A stretch of DNA of 10,974 nt from NCBI GenBank assembly GCA_002338715.1, contig DDIR01000086.1, positions 17,159 through 28,132 of the forward strand, in the 5' to 3' direction. The notes beneath the pieces were generated by a model, which was not told the origin of the DNA, did not search any database, and was given only the letters and a program-made list of their open reading frames with translations. The position numbers were made by a program, and so were the translations under genes. Position 1 is the stretch's first letter. The number at the start of each line of letters is the position of its first letter. Positions 1 through 5,129 of this stretch are shown here, piece by piece. This DNA is from Phycisphaerales bacterium UBA1845. Lineage in GTDB: Bacteria > Planctomycetota > Phycisphaerae > UBA1845.

Positions 1-18
1 GGGCACGGCCCACCCTAC
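1..18. repeat. Partial GC-rich intergenic repeat at window edge
   Basis: The first 18 bases hold a short hairpin (GGGC-ACG-GCCC) followed by CACCCTAC. From memory, sequences of this type (GTAGGGTGGGC...GTGCCC) recur in intergenic DNA of planctomycetes and some other bacteria. Only the edge of the element is in the window, and there is no second copy here to confirm it, so the call rests on recollection. It lies 11 bp past the stop of the first minus-strand gene and may mark its 3' end. Confidence 0.3.
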
Positions 19-29
19 ATCGCGTTCTT

Positions 30-497
30 CTAAAACAACATCCGCAAGACAATCAGCAACCCCAAACCGGCGGCTGACCCGTAGGCCATTCCGCTGAGAA
101 TACCCTTCACCGAAAACTGTTCGGGCGCATCGTCGTACGAATCTTCCTGCCGCGAGAACGTCTGAGGCGTCACGATGGCAGGCGGCGTCTTGGGCGACGT
201 CGAAAGCAGCGGGGCACTGTCGTCGATGACATCGAGTTCCATCGATTGGCTGTTGTCCGGAGCATCGTCACCCAGGCCGAGGACATGGTAGGCGATTGTC
301 GAATCGGAAAGGTGGTCGGCCAACCTTCTGACGCCGTAGCGCACCTTGATCACTTCGCGCTCGTGAACGTCGAGGGCATCCTCATCGTTGATATACTCAT
401 CGATCATCAGATCATCGAAGTACATTTGGGCGCGGTCCCGCGCTTTGATCGAGCGGCTTCGCCCACGGTCGGACTTGTTTCGTTCGCGATGACTCAT
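30..497 (-). CDS. Hypothetical protein with C-terminal membrane anchor
   Basis: I do not recognise the family. The 155-residue product starts with a very basic, Arg-rich stretch (residues 1-22). An acidic segment follows (about 27-45), then a mixed region with heptad-like charge (45-70) and a Pro/Ser/Thr/Asp-rich linker (75-128). It ends in one hydrophobic, Gly/Ala/Leu-rich helix (about 132-155) that stops at the C-terminus. This is the layout of a tail-anchored membrane protein with most of its chain in the cytoplasm. I chose the ATG at 497 because AAGGAG lies 10 nt upstream (508-513); a TTG at 503 in the same frame would be only 4 nt from that site. The gene points away from the permease pair and shares a 209-bp divergent intergenic region with it. 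No enzymatic motif is visible. Confidence 0.7.
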   Translation of the reverse strand: MSHRERNKSDRGRSRSIKARDRAQMYFDDLMIDEYINDEDALDVHEREVIKVRYGVRRLADHLSDSTIAYHVLGLGDDAPDNSQSMELDVIDDSAPLLSTSPKTPPAIVTPQTFSRQEDSYDDAPEQFSVKGILSGMAYGSAAGLGLLIVLRMLF

Positions 498-507
498 GGC
501 CAATGGT

Positions 508-513
508 CTCCTT
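508..513 (-). promoter_or_regulatory. Ribosome binding site (AAGGAG) of the tail-anchored protein
   Basis: AAGGAG on the minus strand ends 10 nt before the ATG at 497 and 4 nt before a TTG at 503. The spacing favours the ATG. Confidence 0.55.
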
Positions 514-612
514 GACGTGCTTCCAGGGTTCGCGCTTTGGCTGGCGAATCCTGAAATCGATTACCCAGAAGACCCAGATCGACGTGGACGAATCCGGTTC
601 TTCACCTAAAAT

Positions 613-625
613 CGTCAGTCTGACG
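613..625. promoter_or_regulatory. Perfect 13-bp palindrome in divergent intergenic region (possible operator)
   Basis: CGTCAG-T-CTGACG is a perfect inverted repeat flanked by AT-rich DNA (CTAAAAT on one side, TTTCTTAAAATTC on the other). It sits between the divergent hypothetical gene and the permease pair. The single-base centre makes it a better DNA-binding-type dyad than an RNA hairpin. No regulator is encoded nearby and I could not place a good promoter next to it, so an operator role is a guess. Confidence 0.25.
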
Positions 626-706
626 TTTCTTAAAATTCTTCTTCCCAGACCGCCCAGGTTGACGGCGGTGCGCGGCGGACTGGGACGAAAAGGATAAGCT
701 GGGGAT

Positions 707-1510
707 ATGCGTAAGTATTGGCAGGTTTTTCGAATATCGCTGGCGGACCGGTTCGTCTATCGCACGGATTTCCTCATCGGAACCTTTCTGCGCTTTGCAC
801 CGATCGTCACCACGATTGCGCTTTGGCGGGCGGTGTATGCCGGCGCGGGGCGTGAAGAAATTGGCGACCTGCATTATGGCGAGATGGTTTCGTATTACCT
901 GATCGTGATGATATCGCGGGCGTTTGGTTCGATGCCCGGGTTGGCTTCGACCCTCGCGAGCGACATTCGCGATGGCAACCTTCGCAAGTTCATCGTTCAG
1001 CCGCTCAATTACGTGATCTATCACCTGCATCTGCGGATGGCGCACAAGTCGGTTTACTTTGTGATGGCCGCTCTGCCCTATGCGCTGGTGTTTTATTGGT
1101 GTCGCAGTTTTCTTCCAGGTTGGCCGGCTGGCGAGCTTTGGCCGCTTTGCATTCTTTCGTTGGTGCTTTCGTTTTTTCTCGGTTTCATGATCAACATGGC
1201 CATCGGTCTGCTTTCGTTCTGGTTTATGGAAGTGACCAGCTTCATGTTCATCTTCATGGTCAGCCAGTATTTCCTTTCAGGGCATCAGTTTCCGTTGACA
1301 CTGCTTCCCGATTGGTTGGAACGATCAGTGACGCTTTTGCCTTTTGCGTATGAGACGTTCTTCCCGGTGATGATGCTCATGGGCAAGATGAATGCCGCAG
1401 AAGCCGGCCAGGTGATCGCGGGGCAGTGTTTGTGGATCGCGATTCTGTCGGGCGTGGTGGCGTTTGGTTGGCGGCGGGGTTTGCGCCGGTACGCGGCATT
1501 TGGAGGTTGA
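707..1510 (+). CDS. ABC-2 type transporter permease (COG4587-like)
   Basis: This 267-residue integral membrane protein has about six hydrophobic segments (roughly 22-46, 60-72, 112-132, 145-170, 172-192, 238-256). The cytoplasmic-loop motif IRDGNLRKFIVQPLNY (87-102) and FPLTLLPDWL...LPFAYETFFP (195-220) are typical of the permeases that pair with COG3694 proteins in uncharacterised ABC-2 exporters. Such permeases normally form a heterodimer in the cytoplasmic membrane, driven by a separate ATPase; the substrate of this family is not known to me. The stop at 1508-1510 is followed one base later by the GTG of the next gene, so the two are surely translated from one message. No ATPase gene is adjacent, which is unusual for this family. 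The ATG at 707 has only a weak ribosome-binding site (AAGGAT at 690-695 is distant). Confidence 0.88.
   Translation: MRKYWQVFRISLADRFVYRTDFLIGTFLRFAPIVTTIALWRAVYAGAGREEIGDLHYGEMVSYYLIVMISRAFGSMPGLASTLASDIRDGNLRKFIVQPLNYVIYHLHLRMAHKSVYFVMAALPYALVFYWCRSFLPGWPAGELWPLCILSLVLSFFLGFMINMAIGLLSFWFMEVTSFMFIFMVSQYFLSGHQFPLTLLPDWLERSVTLLPFAYETFFPVMMLMGKMNAAEAGQVIAGQCLWIAILSGVVAFGWRRGLRRYAAFGG
1502..1506 (+). promoter_or_regulatory. Ribosome binding site (GGAGG) setting the GTG start of the second permease
   Basis: GGAGG lies inside the last codons of the upstream permease gene and 5 nt ahead of the GTG at 1512. It supports that GTG over the in-frame ATG at 1464, which would make the two genes overlap by 47 bp. 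Confidence 0.65.
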
Positions 1511-1511
1511 G

Positions 1512-2324
1512 GTGACGTCGGTTCTTGGTCGATACAGCCGCATCTTACTTTGCTTCGCGCGCAACGGGCTTGTGCGCGAGCTCAGCTTTCGCGTGAACTT
1601 TCTCGTGACGGTTGTCAGCGAGATCTTGTGGCTGGGGATGATGCTCGTTTTCGTGCAGGTGATCTTTCGCTTCACGCGACAGATTGACGGCTGGTCCAAT
1701 CACGAATACCTGTTTCTATTGGGCACGCACTTTTTGATTTCCAGCATTTTTGAAGCGTTTTTCTTCGACAACCTGCAACGCATCAGCGCGCAGATCCGAA
1801 CAGGCGATCTCGATTTCGTCTTACTCAAGCCGGCCAACACGCAGTTCTTGTTGTCGCTGGAGCGCATCTCGTACACGGCGATCGCGAACATTCCGCTCGG
1901 GGTGATTCTGTGCGTGTATTCGTTTTCCAAACTTGACGTCCCGCTGACGTTTCAACACGTGTCGATGTTTCTGATCCTGGTGTGCAGCGGGGTGATGACG
2001 TTGTATTCGCTGATGTTTATGTTCAGCGCGACGAGCGTCTGGCTCATTCGGCAAACCAGCGCGTCGCACTTTTGGTTTTACCTGACGAGTTGCTCGAAGT
2101 ACCCGGCGGAGATTTACAAGCCGATGGTGCGCGGCGTGCTGTGGTTCGCGCTGACGTTTGTCTTCCCGGTGCTGATCGTCGCCAACCTGCCCGCCAACGT
2201 GATGGTCCGCGTGTTTGAACCGTATCTGGTGGCCTACGCGCTGTTCATCGCCGTGGGGTTGCTGCTGTTTTCATCGTTCGTATTCAACTGGGCGATGCGC
2301 AAGTACCGGTCAGCCAGCAGTTGA
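1512..2324 (+). CDS. ABC-2 type transporter permease (COG3694 / DUF990-like)
   Basis: Read from the GTG at 1512, the product has 270 residues, almost the same size as its partner. It has an amphipathic N-terminus and about six membrane segments (roughly 27-52, 64-84, 118-137, 150-178, 205-228, 237-259). The motif IRTGDLDFVLLKP (95-107) parallels IRDGNLRKFIVQP of the upstream permease. FDNLQRI just before it and SKYPAEIY (195-202) are typical of the PF06182/COG3694 permeases. It should form the second half of a heterodimeric ABC-2 transmembrane channel in the cytoplasmic membrane. The GTG start is chosen for its GGAGG site and its 1-base gap from the upstream stop. An in-frame ATG at 1464 would add 16 residues that do not look family-like. 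Downstream, the message runs into a REP-pair element and a hairpin. The ATPase must be encoded elsewhere. Confidence 0.87.
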   Translation: MTSVLGRYSRILLCFARNGLVRELSFRVNFLVTVVSEILWLGMMLVFVQVIFRFTRQIDGWSNHEYLFLLGTHFLISSIFEAFFFDNLQRISAQIRTGDLDFVLLKPANTQFLLSLERISYTAIANIPLGVILCVYSFSKLDVPLTFQHVSMFLILVCSGVMTLYSLMFMFSATSVWLIRQTSASHFWFYLTSCSKYPAEIYKPMVRGVLWFALTFVFPVLIVANLPANVMVRVFEPYLVAYALFIAVGLLLFSSFVFNWAMRKYRSASS

Positions 2325-2350
2325 TTGGTCCGCCGATTGGATTCCAAAGT

Positions 2351-2424
2351 GTGCCACTGCTCTGTGAGCAGTGTTGGCGCGCTGGGGTCGATTTACTCCC
2401 GCACTGCTCACAGAGCAGTGGCAC
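2351..2424. repeat. REP-pair (BIME-like) element, copy 1
   Basis: Two copies of a 23-nt unit face each other: one at 2351-2373 on the plus strand, one at 2401-2424 on the minus strand, with 23 of 23 bases identical. Each unit begins GTGC and contains its own hairpin, CACTGCTC-TGT-GAGCAGTG (8-bp stem, 3-nt loop). The 27-bp spacer is unlike that of the second element at 6241-6322. An inverted pair of small hairpins in an intergenic region is the architecture of REP/BIME elements. It lies 26 bp after the permease stop, between two convergent genes, and could fold in either transcript as a 3'-end structure. Confidence 0.8.
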
Positions 2425-2442
2425 GTCTAAACTGTGCTCTTT

Positions 2443-2465
2443 GAAGTGTCACATTGTGACATTTT
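2443..2465 (+). terminator. Hairpin with short T-run, candidate terminator of the permease operon
   Basis: TGTCACA-T-TGTGACA (2447-2461) is a perfect dyad. In plus-strand RNA the stem extends outward by A-U and G-U pairs to about 10 bp around an AUU loop. It ends in the run ATTTTCT, so the T tract partly forms the outer stem. The stem is AT-rich and weak. It may instead be a protein-binding dyad or part of the intergenic repeat. Confidence 0.35.
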
Positions 2466-2481
2466 CTGCGTTCGGTCAGTC

Positions 2482-2502
2482 CCCCACCCTGGAAGGGCGG
2501 GG
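2482..2502 (-). terminator. GC-rich hairpin just after pyrK, candidate 3'-end structure
   Basis: CCCCACCCT and AGGGCGGGG pair across a 3-nt loop. On the minus-strand transcript the single imperfect position becomes a G-U wobble, giving a continuous 9-bp, very GC-rich stem 9 nt after the pyrK stop. On the plus strand it is an A-C mismatch. There is no U tract, so it could be a Rho-dependent or RNA-stabilising 3' structure, or another dispersed repeat. Confidence 0.4.
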
Positions 2503-2511
2503 CACCCTTTC

Positions 2512-3483
2512 TTATTGATTCCAGAGGATTTGGCTGCGTTCGAAGATGGGGCCTTCGGTGCAGCATAGGGCGTAGCGCCAGTTGCGCGGGGTTTCGGACT
2601 TGACGGTGACGACGCACGATTGGCACGTTCCCACGCCGCAGGCCATCGACCGTTCCATGCAGACGTAGCATTCGTAGTCGGTCGCTTCGCAGAATTCCGC
2701 GACGCCCTGCATCATTCGTTCGGGGCCACAGGTGTAGACGACGGCGCTGGTGGGGTCGATGTTGTTGGCGCTCAAGTACGCTTGAAATGCCTGGACGACA
2801 TTGCCTTTGAATCCGAAGCTTCCGTCGTCGGTACTGATGACGACTGGTGTGTTTGCGTTTGCGAACTCTTGCGATGTGAGACGCGCTTCGGCTGCATCGT
2901 CGGCTGGTGTTGGGTTGCCTTGATGGGCTAGGGGCAGAAGTTCTTTGGTCGTCGATCCGATGACAGCCGTCGTGTTGATACCGGCATCGGTCAATGCGCC
3001 GGCAAGCCACAGAAGCGGTGGCACACCAACACCTCCGCCGACGAGGTATGCGTTTGGTTTTGACGCGATGATGGGGAACGCCTGCCCCAGTGGGCCAAGG
3101 AGTGACACGGATTGTCCCGGGCGAAGGGTGGCCATCCATTGCGTGGCCACACCGACAACGCGATAGATGATGTCGATCTCGCAATCGGTTCCGTTTCGTC
3201 GCAAGCCGCCAATGCTAAATGCCCGTGGAAGAAAGGGCGGCGTGGCTGTGGAGCGGACGGCTTCGTCGCAAACGTCAATTGGTTCGGTGGCGGCTTCGTC
3301 GCTTCGATGGCTCGGCTGACTGGGGACGGTCTCGGGGCTGAGCTGAACGAACTGTCCCGGTTTGGCTTCTGAGAAGTTCGGGCAACTGAGGGTCAGTCGA
3401 AAGTGCTCGCGACAGATGCGCGCCTGGCTGACGACGTCGGCTGACGTGAGTTGAAACGCGCTGCGATTGAGGTGCCCGGACAT
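2512..3483 (-). CDS. pyrK: Dihydroorotate dehydrogenase electron transfer subunit (PyrK type)
   Basis: The protein belongs to the FAD/NAD(P)-binding, 2Fe-2S reductases of the PyrK type. In class 1B dihydroorotate dehydrogenase this subunit passes electrons from PyrD's FMN to NAD+ in pyrimidine synthesis. Visible parts are the FAD-binding PGQFVQL (42-48) and RAFSIGG (87-93), GPLGQ (130-134), the NAD-loop GGGVGVPPLL (149-158), STDDGSFGFKG (217-227) and CGP (252-254). The iron-sulfur cysteines are C282, C287, C290 and probably C308, in CGVGTCQSC...CTEGP. At 323 residues it is longer than the usual 250-280. The excess is an insert at about 51-84 before the RAFSIGG motif, plus a longer stretch at about 184-210. 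No pyrD is nearby, so pairing with PyrD is inference; an NADH-dependent reductase with another partner is possible. No Shine-Dalgarno site precedes the ATG, which fits the leaderless promoter listed next. Confidence 0.85.
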   Translation of the reverse strand: MSGHLNRSAFQLTSADVVSQARICREHFRLTLSCPNFSEAKPGQFVQLSPETVPSQPSHRSDEAATEPIDVCDEAVRSTATPPFLPRAFSIGGLRRNGTDCEIDIIYRVVGVATQWMATLRPGQSVSLLGPLGQAFPIIASKPNAYLVGGGVGVPPLLWLAGALTDAGINTTAVIGSTTKELLPLAHQGNPTPADDAAEARLTSQEFANANTPVVISTDDGSFGFKGNVVQAFQAYLSANNIDPTSAVVYTCGPERMMQGVAEFCEATDYECYVCMERSMACGVGTCQSCVVTVKSETPRNWRYALCCTEGPIFERSQILWNQ

Positions 3484-3491
3484 GCAGGATG

Positions 3492-3519
3492 GTTATCCCG
3501 AATTCAGTTGCAGCGTCAA
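3492..3519 (-). promoter_or_regulatory. Candidate sigma70-like promoter of pyrK (nearly leaderless)
   Basis: On the minus strand, TTGACG (3519-3514) is followed after 16 nt by GATAAC (3497-3492). The pyrK ATG begins only 8 nt beyond the -10 box, so transcription would start at or within a few bases of the start codon. This agrees with the absence of a ribosome-binding site. Confidence 0.5.
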
Positions 3520-3533
3520 GAAATGAGTGCGCC

Positions 3534-3576
3534 AAAAATACAACTTCCGGCGCCGGATTTTGTCCGGCGCCGGAAG
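3534..3576 (-). terminator. Strong intrinsic terminator on the minus strand upstream of pyrK
   Basis: A perfect 14-bp stem, CTTCCGGCGCCGGA paired with its complement (3544-3557 with 3563-3576), encloses a 5-nt loop. Read on the minus strand it is followed at once by TTGTATTTTT (3543-3534). It would stop RNA coming from 3577 and beyond, just before the pyrK promoter. No protein gene reads into it, so its substrate transcript is unknown. It may end a small RNA or insulate pyrK. Read on the plus strand it lacks a T tract. Confidence 0.7.
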
Positions 3577-4324
3577 CGCGCCACGGCTAAGTGTAAAGCC
3601 GCAATATTCAGCTTCACAAGCAACTGAAATCTCGCCGTCCTGCTGCCTGTGATGTGTTGTGATTTTCCGGTGACTTCGGGGCTGACTATAGCAGTGGGTT
3701 CTGGAGGCGTCAACGGCCTCGAAAGTCCCGAGAACTGCTCATTCGTTCGCTGTAAAGCCGTGTAAATAAACACTTTATGAAATTGCGTCGCCCGGGCTTG
3801 GGAGGGGGTCAAGGGGCTGAAATCGCCCTTCTCAGCCCTCCCAATTGCGTTGTGTTTTTTTGCTTTTTTTGCTCTCGATGCCGGCTTGCCATGTCGCCCG
3901 AGGTCCGAGCCCGGATTGTCCAGACAGTTGGTGTGGCAGATGAATAAAAGCGGGCAGGAATTCAGGGGCGCCGGGGGTCGGATGTTCGACCGAAATCCGC
4001 GCATTTCTGCCTGTGATTTTTTGGGGGTGTATCCTCTCGGTCTGATTCAACATTTCGGTCGATTCAGGGTGGCTACGCTGTGTCGGTGGATGCCGGCATC
4101 AAACCCGCCGCGTGGTCAGGACGCACCAATTAACTCAAGTGATCCGGGTGAGCTCAAGCCTTGGCGGCTTGTTGTCCACTCGCCGTACGCGCCAGCGGGG
4201 CAGGTCGGGGGGAGTGCGCGAGTCCGATGCAGCCAGTGATGGCTGACGTGCTGCACAACGACCTGCTCCGCGCTTGTACGACTGGGAAAATGCTCCTCGC
4301 TTGAATGCGTCGATCATCGCCGCG
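3577..4324. other. Long intergenic region without a convincing protein gene
   Basis: This is the bulk of a roughly 940-bp gap between pyrK and the zinc-ribbon gene. The open frames here (for example 3850-4239 plus, 3516-4004 minus) have low-complexity, Arg/Pro/Ser-rich translations with no domain, no good ribosome-binding site and no family-like start. I searched by eye for RNase P RNA, tmRNA, SRP RNA and tRNA signatures and found none. The first half (3577-3870) is rich in local inverted repeats: GAGGC...GCCTC near 3702-3720, GTGT...ACAC near 3760-3773, and the long hairpin at 3798-3844. It is bounded by a terminator at its pyrK end, so an unrecognised small RNA is possible on either strand. 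Confidence 0.5.
3798..3870 (+). terminator. Long hairpin followed by T-rich stretch
   Basis: TTGGGAGGG (3798-3806) pairs perfectly with CCCTCCCAA (3836-3844). A nested AAGGG/CCCTT stem lies inside (3811-3815 with 3826-3830). Two T runs follow at 3855-3861 and 3864-3870, about 10 nt after the stem. The gap makes it a non-ideal intrinsic terminator. It could end a plus-strand non-coding RNA or be an internal element of a structured RNA. Confidence 0.35.
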
Positions 4325-4354
4325 TTGACCCTGTCAGCCGACAGCCTCTACAAT
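4325..4354 (+). promoter_or_regulatory. Sigma70-like promoter of the zinc-ribbon gene
   Basis: TTGACC (4325-4330) and TACAAT (4349-4354) are separated by 18 nt, each matching the consensus at five of six positions. Transcription would start near 4361, giving a leader of about 60 nt before the ATG at 4423. Confidence 0.55.
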
Positions 4355-4422
4355 CCCGGCTGCGTATCCATCTTGTCCAATCGCAACGACTCACTCGTTC
4401 CTCCACAGGATCACGGACCATC

Positions 4423-4902
4423 ATGCCCGTCGGTAAGGATCCCAAACTCGGACTGCTGCTTGATGCCATTCGCGACGGCATACCCGTGGCGAAAGCCAAG
4501 CTGCGCGATTGGTGGGAAACGTGTCGGGCTGAACCGTCTTTGTTCTGGCAGACGCCGGCGATTCGCTACGGGACGTATGGGCTTGTCGGTATCATCGGCG
4601 CGTTGATCATCTCAGCCGTCGCGAATTCGTTTGTTCCCAACGTCGAAGTTCAGGAGCAAGCCACCACCACCGACCACCGCGTGATCTGCACGAACCCCGA
4701 TTGCGGTGCGATGTTCGTGATCGATCGTCCGTTTCGGTTTGACAAGTATCCGGTGGCGTGTCCGAAATGCTCGAAGAAGACAGGTCAGCCGGCGATTCGC
4801 TGCAACAGCGCAACGTGTCGCGGTCGATGGGTCGTACGCCGCGCACAGGGCGAGCGGTACATTTGTCCGGTGTGCGGCGCCGATCTTGGGCCCTGCGATT
4901 GA
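4423..4902 (+). CDS. Membrane-anchored double zinc-ribbon protein, function unknown
   Basis: The 159-residue protein has an N-terminal cytoplasmic-looking segment (1-50), one hydrophobic helix (about 51-70) and a cysteine-rich C-terminal half. That half holds two zinc ribbons of the same geometry: C89-x4-C94 with C113-x2-C116, and C127-x4-C132 with C148-x2-C151, plus a lone C158. Such four-cysteine knuckles bind Zn2+ and usually hold proteins or nucleic acids together; no catalytic motif is present. The repeat of the pattern suggests an internal duplication. The charge pattern is not decisive for topology: Lys/Arg-rich sequence before the helix is compatible with the N-terminus inside and the zinc domains outside. 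The ATG is 12 nt after AGGA (4407-4410), and a sigma70-like promoter lies about 70-100 bp upstream. I do not recognise a named family, and the neighbours give no functional clue. Confidence 0.75.
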   Translation: MPVGKDPKLGLLLDAIRDGIPVAKAKLRDWWETCRAEPSLFWQTPAIRYGTYGLVGIIGALIISAVANSFVPNVEVQEQATTTDHRVICTNPDCGAMFVIDRPFRFDKYPVACPKCSKKTGQPAIRCNSATCRGRWVVRRAQGERYICPVCGADLGPCD

Positions 4903-5005
4903 GCGGCTCTACGCGGTTGTATTTGTCCCAATCGCACATCGCGAAACAAGCTGGGTTGTTGTGATTGAAAAGAACTCACCGTGTGAATTCTGTGCGCTTA
5001 ATCGC

Positions 5006-5033
5006 TTGAGTTTTCGGTTGTCTTATGTATGAT
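5006..5033 (+). promoter_or_regulatory. Sigma70-like promoter of the L,D-transpeptidase gene
   Basis: TTGAGT (5006-5011) and TATGAT (5028-5033) are separated by 16 nt. The predicted start near 5040 gives a leader of about 90 nt. A second TATA-like stretch, ACTATATAAA near 5063-5072, lies inside that leader and could be an alternative -10. Confidence 0.45.
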
Positions 5034-5129
5034 TCGTAAGGTTTGGATCGTCGACCCACCGCCACTATATAAACGCCAGTTTGCGGGCCCCACCAAGCAA
5101 AGTCCGCGTTCAGCAGGGAGGCTGACATC

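Noticed and set aside
2408..3184. 258-codon minus-strand open frame overlapping pyrK
   Set aside because: It is an alternative frame of pyrK with an Arg/His/Cys-rich translation; pyrK has clear motifs throughout the same interval.
3715..3735. GAAAGTCCCGAG resembling the conserved 5' part of RNase P RNA
   Set aside because: The other conserved RNase P elements (the ACAGAA region and the P4 3' strand) are absent at the needed distances on that strand.
3781..3850. 8-bp direct repeat AATTGCGT at 3781-3788 and 3843-3850, resembling a target-site duplication
   Set aside because: It encloses only 54 bp with no transposase or terminal inverted repeats reaching its edges; chance or slippage is as likely.
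3516..4004. 162-codon open frame on the minus strand upstream of pyrK
   Set aside because: It runs straight through the 14-bp terminator hairpin and the pyrK promoter, and the translation shows no protein-like composition or motif.
3850..4239. 129-codon open frame on the plus strand in the long intergenic region
   Set aside because: It begins in a T-rich run, has no ribosome-binding site, and its translation is Arg/Pro/Gly/Ser-rich with no domain or family resemblance.
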